Shown: one piece after another, positions 1 through 7,442 of the stretch
Layout of the letters: each line of letters starts with the position of its first letter
Numbering within the stretch: the stretch's first letter is position 1
Source: Chromera velia
Lineage: Eukaryota > Sar > Chromeraceae
NCBI GenBank assembly: GCA_018398765.1
Contig: JAHBMJ010002500.1
Span: 1 to 12,500, forward strand
Direction: 5' to 3'
Length of the DNA stretch: 12,500 nucleotides
Translations under genes and position numbers: made by a program
Notes under the pieces: model-generated
Told to the model about the DNA's origin: nothing
Seen by the model: the letters and a program-made list of their open reading frames with translations, nothing else
Database searches by the model: none

Positions 1-446
1 GGCGAGATGGAAGCGCTTTGTGGGCGGGGCGTGTTGGCATCGCTTTGTGGGGAAGGCGAGATGGAAGCGCTTTGTGGGCGGGGCGTGTTGGCATCGCTTT
101 GTGGGGAGGGCGAGACGGAAGCGCTTTGTGGGGGGGGCGTGTTGGCATCGCTTTGTGGGGAGGGCAAGACGGAAGCGCTTTGTGGGGGGGGCGTGTTGGC
201 ATCGCTTTGTGGGGAGGGCAAGACGGAAGCGCTTTGTGGGGGGGGCGTGTTGGCATCGCTTTGTGGGGAGGGCAAGACGGAAGCGCTTTGTGGGGGGGGC
301 GTGTTGGCATCGCTTTGTGGGGAGGGCAAGACGGAAGCGCTTTGTGGGGGGGGCGTGTTGGCATCGCTTTGTGGGGAGGGCAAGACGGAAGCGCTTTGTG
401 GGGGGGGCGTGTTGGCATCGCTTTGTGGGGAGGGCAAGATAGAAAG
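1..446 (+). repeat. 54-bp minisatellite, eight units, cut by the window edge
   Basis: Eight tandem 54-bp units begin at 1, 55, 109, 163, 217, 271, 325 and 379, then a degenerate remnant follows. Each unit is two diverged 27-bp halves sharing the core CGCTTTGTGGGG, so the array grew from a dimer. Units 1-2 carry GAGATG and GGGCGGGGCG, unit 3 carries GAGACG, and units 4-8 carry AAGACG with a longer G run, which suggests stepwise spread of variants. Because 54 is divisible by 3 and the unit lacks stops, three plus-strand frames stay open. Those frames are repeat artefacts and no protein is called. The + strand is strongly G-rich, with runs of 7-8 G, and could form quadruplexes. The array may extend to the left. 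Confidence 0.97.
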
Positions 447-778
447 CTTAGCGCTCTGAGTCATCTGGGGGGGGGGATTGACGTAAGCTTCAGGAGGTGA
501 CAAGTTTGGTGTAAAAGGGGCAGCCACAGCGGAAAAGGTCTAGGGGGTAGCACTATGTTACTATATAAGGGCGACCCTAAGTTTATACTTTCTCTAATAA
601 AAAATCTAGACATGGCGGGCACTTTATTCATATACCAATCTTTTTTTTTACATTCTAAAGTGTTGATTGAAGCTAACAGAACTGATGGCGGGTTACATTT
701 TCACTTCAAAAAATTAGTTCAAAGTCATGTCGCCACGATTTGGCGGGGTGGCGGGCAGCTTGACCTGATGGGGCCTGA
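447..778. other. Gene-free stretch with weak promoter-like and poly(A)-like signals
   Basis: No convincing coding frame is seen here. A G10 run lies near 467-476, a TATATAAG string at 563-570 on the + strand resembles a TATA box, and AATAAA occurs at 596-601 on the + strand. On the - strand AATAAA (TTTATT at 623-628) lies about 150 bases beyond the proposed end of the minus-strand gene at 779, so the stretch may hold that gene's 3' UTR. Four copies of TGGCGGG fall within 614-755. Confidence 0.4.
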
Positions 779-827
779 TCATCTCTCTAAGATCAGACCC
801 CCCCGCCAACAAAGCAAACCCCCGCCA
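736..827. repeat. Inverted repeat with a compact hairpin
   Basis: GGGGCCTGATC (770-780) pairs with GATCAGACCCC (791-801) with one mismatch around a 10-base loop. Outside it, two TGGCGGG copies at 742-755 face two CCCGCCA copies at 802-827, so the arms extend as a looser inverted repeat. The stem covers the TGA (779-781) proposed to end the minus-strand gene, so it could be a 3'-end RNA structure. That role is inferred. Confidence 0.6.
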
Positions 828-1537
828 GAAGACAGACTTCCAGTCTGCTTTTCCTCCGCCCACCTCCCGCCAGCCACCCGCCAGCCCCCCGCTAGCCCTC
901 TCCCACCTCCCACCAACCTCCAACACGCCTCCCTGCAGTTTGTTTACGCAGTGACTGTCCTCTTTACCCACACCCATTGGTTGGTATACTTTCCTTCAAA
1001 CGAAAAATACTTTCTCAATTCGATTCCTTTCATAAAAAACCTGTCCTTTGTAACCGAAAGACCCATGATCCATTCGTATTCTTCTGCTCTGATGGTTCCA
1101 TTCTCTGCAGCTATCAACATGTCGGCATCCTTCCATGGAATCGGGACATCTGAGGTAATAATACTGTCTGCCGCCAGATGGAAGACGGGCATCGGAAACC
1201 CGTTGGGAAGCCGAGGCCACTCTTCCTCGTCTTCTTCCTCCTCTTTGTCCCCGTCCCCCCGCTCCTCCTCCTCGTCCTCTTCAGAGCCTTCTACATCTCT
1301 TCCTCCTTCCCCCCCCAGGGCCTCTCTTTCTTCCTCTTCCTCACCTTCATCGTCACTCTCATCGCTCTCTTTCTCTCCCCCTCTTTTTGTTCTTTTTTAC
1401 CCCTCTGCTGACTGCACACTCTTCATCGTGTCACCCTTTCTCTTCTTCTTTCTTTGTACATTGGCAATCATCTGTTTGGTTTTGCCCTTGCAGTGACATG
1501 CAACAACGTGTCTCTCCAAAAACTTTCTGATGTACAA
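779..1537 (-). CDS. Unrecognised protein with basic and acidic blocks, 5' partial (terminal exon)
   Basis: The minus-strand frame is free of TGA from 1546 to 779. A likely splice acceptor, CTCTCAG, ends at 1538, so an exon may start at 1537 with TTG TAC ATC AGA. The product begins with a Cys/His-containing stretch (RHVVACHCKGK), then a Lys/Arg-rich block, then about 60 residues dominated by Glu/Asp (from GAG/GAA/GAC repeats), then a well-mixed stretch over 1219-947 including DVPIPWKDADMLIAAENG and KYTNQWVWVKRTVTA, which looks globular. A TAA at 1397-1399 and another at 944-946 lie in frame. In the standard code the protein would stop at 944, while with TAA read as Gln it continues to TGA at 779-781. 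The last 55 codons are Gly/Trp/Arg-rich and less convincing. Upstream exons were not placed and no family was recognised. The charged blocks resemble those of nuclear proteins, but no function is assigned. Confidence 0.5.
1221..1382. repeat. TCC/TTC-rich trinucleotide tract
   Basis: The + strand is pyrimidine-rich with imperfect TTC, CTC and TCC triplets. In the minus-strand gene these encode the Glu/Asp block, while the complementary + frame gives a Ser run. The tract inflates open frames on both strands and is not itself evidence for a gene. Confidence 0.8.
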
Positions 1538-1946
1538 CTGAGAGCCTCAGGTAAGTGTTCATTTTTCTTGGCGGGGATTGACTGTGTCTGGTGGGACATG
1601 GCAGGGCAAGCATACTGGCGGGAGGTGAAGGTTTGTCACAGTCCATTCCCACTATGAAAAGCCCCGCCAGATCGTGGCGATACTACCTTTGAATAAGAAT
1701 TTCTCATGAACTAGAAAGCATGAATGGCCTGCCACTATAGAAATCAAATTTCCAGTATGTTCTATATCTATAACTTTTATATAGCATAAGTCTAAACTAT
1801 CATTTTAACTAGTTAGAAAGCCCGCCAAACTAAGGGTACTTATAATGTTCATCCTAGTGCTACCTCCTAGGGAAAGGGTGGATACAGTCTCCTTAGATGC
1901 GACCTCACCCACAACCGACTTCTTTTTGTTTGACCCAAAGCCTCTC

Positions 1947-2246
1947 TCAGCTAACTTAAAGGGGGAAGGTAAGTTTATCTCTGACTCCGCAGATGAATGC
2001 CTCGGCTTCTTGTGCCTCCTTCTCCACGGATAGGAAAGTGACACTGTCAGCTTCTTCAACTTCATCAAAATTGAGACGACTGACGACATTGCGGGAACAA
2101 AAGTGTTATCTAATGTCTTCTCGACGTTGCGAAGCGGGGCTAGGAAGCGGGGTATCCAGTAGAGCACTTCCTGCCGGCACAAGCTGCTGCACCGCAGCCA
2201 CAAGGGCCACTCGTGAGTCTGGGTGTTCCACAGTTCCCTAAAACAT
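1947..2246 (-). CDS. Small unrecognised protein or exon, 99 aa if TAA/TAG encode Gln
   Basis: The frame starts at ATG 2246 and ends at TGA 1949-1947. It contains TAG at 2240, TAA at 2108 and TAA at 1958, so it is only open if TAA/TAG are sense codons. The composition is well balanced and looks coding: a helical, Val/Ala-rich start (DSRVALVAAVQQLVPAG), a Pro/Ser turn region, then an acidic amphipathic stretch (LNFDEVEEADSVTF, EKEAQEAEAFICGVRDKL). A standard-code frame on the same strand (1805-2203) is longer but runs into low-complexity Ser/Leu, so this frame is preferred. The frame stays TGA-free up to about 2525, so the start is uncertain. It may instead be an exon of a gene that continues into the 779-1537 region. 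No family was recognised. Confidence 0.4.
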
Positions 2247-3348
2247 CCCGTCTGAGCCGGTTTGAGTACTTTGATCGCTCAGTTAAGAAAAATGATCATC
2301 AAACCAAAAACAGAGACGGCTGCTGAACGATGCTGAAATTGTAGCAAAATTGGAGGTCGCTTAAAAAATTGAGCAAAAGCTAGGAAAAAGGTTATCGATT
2401 TACCAAAGCTGAGAGCTAGAAAAAACAGAGTGAACACAATGAAGCTGGAGAATGGAAAAAGAGTTTTCTGTTACGATCAAAACCATGAGACGGGCGCTGC
2501 GAAAAATGGGTTCAAGCAAGACTGTTTCTCAACAAAAAATTTCTGAAGAACTCTCTAGCAAGATGTTGTCTCATGCGAGCTCTAACTGAGTGATCCTTAA
2601 ACAGCGGTTTCTTCAGCGGTTTCTCATCATCATCATCATCATCATATATTTTGCACACATCATCACAGGTAGGGGTGATTTACAAAAAAAAAAAAAAGCT
2701 TTCTGGGAGCAAAAAAATTCTTTTTTTTGCTTTTCAATGATATCCATAATCGAGGGTCGACAACACTTGTTCGAAGCCTTTTGGCAACCTCATTGAAGTA
2801 AAAAAAAAAAATAAACAAAAAAAAAAAAACTCCCTTAGGGCTAAACATTTTTTTTTTTGAAAATTACCCCTAGCATCACAGTCTGTCTATTTCTGAACTT
2901 CCAGCCTATATAGCTTCCAGCGCTAGTTCCAGCGTTACATACGAGTCAGTCAGGGCACTAAAATCAGCCAGTCCTCCCCATAGGAGAACACACTTTGGTA
3001 TATAATACTGTAAAGCAAAACCGATTAATCAATTAATCACTCATTTAATGAAAACAGCCGAATCCTTCTACTAGGCCGAATCAAACCTTTATATTAATAT
3101 ACAGTATATTATATACTAGGGATGCGATGAAGGAATCTGAGGGTCTTAGATCGTGCTGGAGATCTTGGTAGTATTGTCACTCTATGAGTAACCTTTCTCA
3201 ATTCTAGTTCTCAATTCTAGTCTCTGTTGGGCAACCATGCATGCAACTCATGACGCGAGTCACATGAGCCAAATGATAGCGATCGAAAGTCCAAACAAAC
3301 AAATAAGTGCAACTTAACCATACAGTGCGAGCAGTGCTGTTATATTGA
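2247..3348. other. AT-rich gene-free spacer
   Basis: No supported gene is seen. The stretch holds a 12-bp tandem duplication (CAGCGGTTTCT at 2602 and 2614), a (CAT)7 microsatellite at 2625-2645, the foldback element at 2669-2873, and palindromic AT strings such as GATTAATCAATTAATC near 3023 and ATATTAATATACAGTATATT near 3090. Minus-strand frames around 2250-2525 are TGA-free but Ser/Phe-rich and look non-coding. Confidence 0.5.
2669..2873. mobile_element. Foldback MITE-like element with 8-bp target duplication (hAT-like)
   Basis: The element is flanked by perfect direct repeats CATCACAG at 2661-2668 and 2874-2881. Its ends are inverted: GTAGGGGTGATTTAC at the left against GAAAATTACCCCTAG at the right, both followed inward by long A or T tracts. 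The symmetry continues inward with CTGGGAG (2704-2710) against CTCCC (2830-2834) and TTCAATGA (2733-2740) against TCATTGAA (2790-2797), leaving a loop of about 49 bases. An 8-bp target duplication and ends containing TAGGGG are typical of hAT transposons. At 205 bp without a reading frame it would be a non-autonomous copy moved by an enzyme encoded elsewhere. The terminal base of the two ends (G and C) does not match, so the exact boundary could shift by one base. Confidence 0.75.
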
Positions 3349-3678
3349 CGATATGTGCCAAGTGTGTATAACATTCCCGAGAACCGTCTTGTTGCTGTTG
3401 GAGAGGGAGGCACAGGAAAGCTCAATGAAGCGGCCGGGGGGGATGGCAAGGGGTTGAGACCCGGGTCCAGAGGAACAAAGCAGAGAAAACGGAGCCAGGA
3501 GCAACGTCTGTTGGATATAAAGAGCAGACAGTCTACTGCCTTCAAAGAACTGAGGGCTCGATCAAAGCGAAAAGGGGGAGCTAATCAGCACTGGCGGATC
3601 CTTGGGGGATGGTGTGTTCCTGGGACGCATGAAGGCAGTCTTATCCGCACCAGACTAACTGCCACCTCCGAGTCATGA
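3349..3678 (+). CDS. Unrecognised basic protein or exon ending at TGA
   Basis: The frame opens after TGA 3346-3348 and ends at TGA 3676-3678. It lacks an in-frame ATG near its start, so it would be an exon or use a start I cannot see. The product is Gly-rich at first (VAVGEGGTGKLNEAAGG), then strongly basic with a helical look (KQRKRSQEQRLLDIKSRQS, KELRARSKRKGG), and ends with a mixed segment (NQHWRILGGWCVPGTHEG). The opposite strand has a competing frame (3204-3545) that is Pro/Ser/Cys-rich and less protein-like. No family or splice site is established. It could be chance. Confidence 0.3.
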   Translation, partial: RYVPSVYNIPENRLVAVGEGGTGKLNEAAGGDGKGLRPGSRGTKQRKRSQEQRLLDIKSRQSTAFKELRARSKRKGGANQHWRILGGWCVPGTHEGSLIRTRLTATSES

Positions 3679-3900
3679 ACTGAACTCCTCCCTCATGACT
3701 CACTATGTGACTTGCTTGTGCTCCTGTTATGTGCTGTCTGGGGGCTGTCAACCAATTGAAAGAGTGGACGATAGTGGACGGACTTTGTGAACCCTTCTTC
3801 CCATGCACTGCTTGTTGCAATGTGATCTGTCTGTCGGACAGACTGCCCCGGGCCCGGGTCTTTCTTCATCTACTCTTATACCTTCCAGTGCCTTCTCCTA

Positions 3901-4124
3901 TGGCATCCCGTCGTGCATGTGTTTCATCTGAGCAGAGGGCGCACTTAATTGGAATTGCTATAAGGAAGGGGGAGCAGGGAATGATCGTCACTCGGAGGGG
4001 ACCCAGAGTCTCCAACTGTAATAAATATCGAGGGATGATATTCTTTTGCTGGCACATGCAGAAGATAAACTAAGATGGGAAGCGTCAAAAATTCAGAACG
4101 ACTTCTGCGAGTGAATCTCACTGA
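3901..4124 (+). CDS. Weak frame, possible helix-turn-helix fragment of a transposase
   Basis: From ATG 3901 the frame gives MASRRACVSSEQRAHLIG followed by IAIRKGEQGMIVTRRGPRV. It runs to TAA at 4071-4073, or to TGA at 4122-4124 if TAA is sense. The frame itself begins further up, at ATG 3729, but the part before 3901 is Cys/Pro/Leu-rich and unconvincing. The N-terminal pattern, a Ser-x-Glu-x-Arg helix followed by GIAIRKGE, is reminiscent of the first helix-turn-helix of mariner-type transposases. The catalytic region is absent, so this would be a relic at most. A 12-bp palindrome CCCGGGCCCGGG lies just upstream at 3847-3858. Confidence 0.2.
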
Positions 4125-4830
4125 CAGAGTGTACTCAAGTCTAGACTCAAGTCGTTCCTCACAAACCTTCTGGTTTGTGATTTAGTCCCTGCAATATGGA
4201 TAATCGATTGGACGAGTCGGTGTCAGTATGTAAGATGACGAGAAAAGGAGGGGCAAAGGCAAGGTGAACTGATTCAAAAAAACAAAACCATACATTAAAT
4301 GCAGGTGTAGCAATCCCTCTCTCGCGACCGCTTGGCTACATAAGTAACTTCGTTCTTGTGCCGTAAAGCAGTCATTCCAGTTTCTTCAAAAAAACAGTTG
4401 AAACAGTCACTCATTCATTCACTTAATTCAGTCATTGGGCAGGATTCAAGAAAATGAACCTGCCTAAGCCACTACTTAATGCATGATCATGAAATGATGC
4501 GTACTCAAGCATCCAAAACAGCCAACAAACAGCCAGCAAGGCAACGTGACTCAGAGTTTTCTGTGTGCAGACAGGCAAGCAATCTAAGCAGGGGAGATTT
4601 CCCATAAGAAAGAGCAGGAAAAGAGTTGGAGTCACCTCTGGCTGTGCAAGTAAGGAGAAGGCCAGAGCCTAGAAGAGACAAAAACAGCTTTTCATTGCCG
4701 ACACCGGACCAGTCTACCCTCCTCTCTTGCTCTTTGGAGAAGAGATATTATCGAACTTGATGGGTAGGCTGCCTGTCGATCTCGCCATATTGGTATCCTA
4801 AGACAATCTTACCCAACACCCAGATGATAG
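4125..4830. other. Gene-free stretch
   Basis: No frame is supported. A hydrophobic minus-strand frame at 4432-4635, ending at TGA, is rich in Leu/Phe/Cys and has no recognisable feature. On the + strand, 4761-4875 is open and reads plausibly (including SPYWYPKTILPNTQMIEAI), and could be the frame-shifted upstream continuation of the 4831-5085 frame. This is not strong enough to call. Confidence 0.3.
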
Positions 4831-5085
4831 AAGCGATCTCTGTATGCCTCCATAAATTAAGAAAACTCTTGGCTAAGTGAACTGCACGAAGACTTCCTCC
4901 CACCCCCATTCCTCACTTCCCTCTTCCATACCCTCATCAATGAATTTTTTACCCGAATAGAACGGGGCCCTAACAATTGGACTGGCGTCTTCAATGCGGT
5001 TCCTTATACACTTGATCGGAGGGAGCAGGAGGTGTACGGATAAAGGTAGGGAGGAGTCTAAAAAAAGAAAGAGGAACAACGATGA
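4831..5085 (+). CDS. Possible terminal exon of an unrecognised protein (84 codons, TAA/TAG read as Gln)
   Basis: The frame starts after GATGATAG, which offers an AG acceptor, and ends at TGA 5083-5085. It crosses TAA 4858, TAA 5041, TAG 5047 and TAA 5059. The stretch from 4861 to 5040, without any stop in any code, looks genuinely coding: ENSWLSELHEDFLPPP, then TSLFHTLINEFFTRIERG, then NNWTGVFNAVPYTLDRREQ. The tail would be Gln/Lys-rich. A second + frame over the same bases (ATG 4994 to TGA 5321) is Ser/Arg-rich and probably its shadow. Upstream, a different frame (4761-4875) joins smoothly if one base is skipped at AAGTGAAC near 4875, so the locus may be a decayed or frame-shifted gene. No family was recognised. 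Confidence 0.3.
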
Positions 5086-5635
5086 TACGAATGAGAAGAG
5101 GCGGCAAGAAGAAGGCCAGTCGATGCTTCATTTCCTTCTCCGTCCCTCATTCATTCTCTTCCAATGTCAGTCAGTGTCGGTCTTTCGCATCAATAAGAGA
5201 AGCATCGATTTATTAGTGAAAGGATCGGGGAAGCCCTCGGTCTCAGTCTCATCGGGAGTCACTTACATACAGAGATATGGCACGAACGTACGCTCTCACA
5301 ATTCACAAGACCGTGCAATATGAGAAACCCACACACATTCCCTCCCTTTTCCTCTCTCTCGCTTCCTCTCTACCTATGTTGTACTATAAACATGTTCACG
5401 CAAGACAAAGAGGGTATGTTCAGAACCAGTGGAGAGGCTGGGTCATAGGGTTGCTCTGTCTCTTCTTTTTCTTCTTCTTCCTCCTCCTCCATAGAAAAGC
5501 CCCTCAGGGCACGTATGAATGTCCCTCTTACCGGCTCATATTTGAGGAAAGACGCTCTCAGTGACTCAGAACGAAAGAAGGACAGAAGGAAAAAAAAAGA
5601 AAAAGAAGGAAGGATATATCGAGAAGCGGAAACAA
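5086..5635. other. Ambiguous stretch, overlapping frames on both strands
   Basis: Two rival frames overlap here. The minus-strand one (about 5600 to TGA 5261-5259, crossing TAG 5372-5370) contains a Glu run from a GAA/GAG repeat and well-mixed segments (KYEPVRGTFIRALRGFS, CGFLILHGLVNCESVRS), and ends near a good donor-like GTAAGT at 5267-5262. The plus-strand one (ATG 5277 to TGA 5562) has a Phe/Leu run and Tyr/His-rich segments. The triplet repeat at about 5460-5491 supports both openings artificially. The minus-strand AATAAA at 5214-5209 could belong to the kinase gene's 3' UTR. Neither frame is called. Confidence 0.3.
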
Positions 5636-7138
5636 TCAGCAAGAGACCATGAGATGACCCCGGATGCGTTCCACGGCCCTCTGCAGACATTGAATCAGAT
5701 CTCGGTGCACCTCCTATGCGTGCTCCACTGCTTTGCGAAGTCTCTCGCCATCGCGAGATTCGACTTTTTGCATGTAGTCGTGGAGCCACTCCCAGACAAT
5801 TCTCTCCTCCTTGCTCAGACCGAACTCTGACATAAGCGTTTCGACGGGTGAGCCTCCTTTATCACTCAACCCTTCGAAAAATGCTCCCAGTTCTTCTCCA
5901 CTACCAACCAACACCCTTAGTTGCTCTGTGCAGACTTCTTCATCTTCAGGATTATGCTCTTTAGCTCCATCCCACGCATTTTTAAGAAAAGAGAGGAGTG
6001 CGGAATGAAAATTGAAGGACGCAGCCTCCCCAGGCATCAGGGATAGGAACGTTCTATACAGAGCATAGACGTCTTACCAGAGAGGGCTGTCTTGGTCATT
6101 CAAAATGCGCCATGCAGTGGAAACGGTGGAGCCAACGGCTTCTGGATCTTCGAAAATCGGTCCTGCGGGGATTGTTTGACCAATATCAATGACGTGCACC
6201 TTCCCTCTGTGAAAGACGAAGTTCTCCCCCGCAGCATTATCGTGGACAAGCTGGAGTGAAGGGTGAATAAGCATATCCTTGTAGAGTGCAAGCATCTGTA
6301 TAATAATACAGACTCTGTTTGATTCTTCAAGACTGTTCAGCTGATGGCTGGCGAGGTTGGGAGACGCTTTAGGGCTGGGGTGCTCATTTGCAAGAAACTC
6401 CATGAATATGCACTGTGGGAGCTGGGTAAGTATTTCGGGACAAGGAATCCTGGCGGCAAGAAGCTGATAGAGCCGGAGTCTTTCCATGTTTTCTGAGCAG
6501 ATGAGCATTCTTGCACTCACAGATTCTCTCAGACCTTTTAGACGAGAAGCCGCTTGGTGAGAGGGTACGAGAGGGCTTTTGAATACTTTTACAATATACA
6601 GGCTTGACTGTTTCTCCCCCAGGACACCACTGGCAATCCCCAGGCCATCGAGAAACCGAAGCTTCTCGGGGCCCTTTCCTGCCCTTCCCCCCTTCTCAAA
6701 CTGGCCTCTAACCTTCAAGTGAGCCTCGACCTCACGTCTCACCAACAGAAACTGGTTGACTGAGATACTCTGCATGTCCTTCCCCGACCTGAGAATCTTT
6801 GCAGGTCCGTAGTCTGTGACTTGCCAATCATTTTTTAACCACAAGCGGTAGTAGAATAGAGGAAGGATGCGATGATCGGTTTTGAGATGAGTGGCAGTTT
6901 CAATACACTTCTGTTTCGGTTTCGGTTCATCAGTTTCCTCGGTGAAAATAATTTTTGGCTCTCTCCTTCCCCCGAACACCATGCCTGCCAGAACCTCTCC
7001 AAAGACTTTTTTCTCAAGAATTTTCATTTCAAACTCAAAAACGGGATCAAACTCAGCTACAGAGGCGTTGATACTACCAGAACGCCTGCATGTATTCGAA
7101 TTAAAGGACAAAACAAACCATAATGAGAGAACGAGCAT
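5636..7138 (-). CDS. RIO-type atypical protein kinase-like protein, probable catalytic-loop substitution
   Basis: With TAA/TAG read as Gln the frame from ATG 7138 to TGA 5638-5636 encodes 500 residues. RIO kinases are atypical kinases/ATPases of small-subunit ribosome maturation, and the match is to the RIO1/RIO3 pattern: a Gly-containing stretch at 162-174, the ATP-anchoring Lys in VKVFKS (K184), the IPCPEI...FMEFL segment at 231-249, a catalytic-loop-like LVHDNAAGEN at 297-306, and VIDIGQT with the metal-binding Asp at 318. By spacing, RIO enzymes have Asp two residues after His (H-x-D-x4-N). Here that position is Asn301, with Asp one place earlier, so activity is doubtful. A TAA at codon 355 and TAG at codon 475 interrupt the frame, yet the sequence continues sensibly (DVYALYRTFLSLMPGEAA; EVHRDLIQCLQRAVERI). 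In the standard code it would stop at 354 residues. The first 12 residues are hydrophobic, so Met38 is an alternative start. Neighbours give no functional context. Confidence 0.6.
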
Positions 7139-7442
7139 TGAATTGAGAGGAGAAAAAAACCGAAAACCGCGGGTAAATAGATAAAAGGGAGGTGTGAGTG
7201 TGGATCCTAGATATGAATCAGACCTACGGAAATAAAAATGTTTGTCGTTGCCTGACTCACTTCTTTGCCAGCACCCGTGAAGAGTGAGGGACAGTTGCAG
7301 CCGTGACTAAAGGATACTTTGAAGGTTCGCTAGATTCCTGTAGGCAAACAAGAAGGGGTGTGTTCACTCCGTCCTAGCCAAGCGTGCGGATAACATGACA
7401 CGGCAGACGAAGTCCGTTGATGATGGAACGGTCAGGCATATG
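7139..7442. other. Upstream flank of the kinase-like gene
   Basis: No gene is seen. The kinase frame stays free of TGA for some distance upstream of ATG 7138, but the translation turns Phe/Ser/Leu-rich and looks like leader sequence. No clear TATA box or other promoter element stands out on the minus strand. Confidence 0.3.

Larger units (their letters stand above)
614..1827. repeat. Dispersed cluster of the heptamer TGGCGGG / CCCGCCA
   Basis: The core GGCGGG or its complement starts at 614, 687, 742, 750, 802, 821, 866, 877, 1570, 1617, 1663 and 1821. All twelve have the same extra base, giving TGGCGGG (or CCCGCCA). The first four are on the + strand, the next four on the - strand, then two plus and two minus. 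About 0.15 would be expected by chance in 1.2 kb, and I found none elsewhere in the window. The copies at 802-882 fall in different codon phases of the overlapping minus-strand frame, so protein coding does not explain them. The core resembles an E2F-type site (TTTGGCGGG at 740-747 and, inverted, 1821-1829). That resemblance is only suggestive. Confidence 0.75.

Noticed and set aside
7-500. Three open frames of 140-160 aa in the minisatellite
   Set aside because: All three exist only because the 54-bp unit is a multiple of three without stops. No non-repetitive coding sequence adjoins them.
555-1496. 313-aa plus-strand frame
   Set aside because: It has a Pro/Ser-rich composition driven by the triplet tract, and the minus strand over the same bases looks more protein-like. 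The shorter pair of + strand splice signals (TTGCAG 1488-1493 and CAGGTAAGT 1548-1556) was noted but does not outweigh this.
1805-2203. 132-aa minus-strand frame in the standard code
   Set aside because: The neighbouring minus frame (1947-2246) has more natural residue composition. This one becomes Ser/Leu/Lys low-complexity.
2763-2783. tRNA B-box-like GTTCGAA near 2770
   Set aside because: No matching A box or cloverleaf. It lies in the loop of the foldback element.
3847-3858. 12-bp palindrome CCCGGGCCCGGG, and a related GACCCGGGTC at 3458-3467
   Set aside because: Short GC palindromes without repeats or context. Not enough to propose a site.
4432-4635. Hydrophobic 67-aa minus-strand frame ending at TGA
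   Set aside because: It is short, starts at GTG, and is rich in Leu/Phe/Cys without a clear membrane-protein pattern or context.
6054-6077. A 24-bp GT-AG intron (GTAAGA to TATAG) removing the TAA in the kinase-like gene
   Set aside because: Removing it creates TGA at the junction (TG + A), so it does not rescue the frame. Simple reading through TAA does. A second 24-bp GTAAGT-GCAG string at 1969-1992 on the + strand is taken as coincidence.
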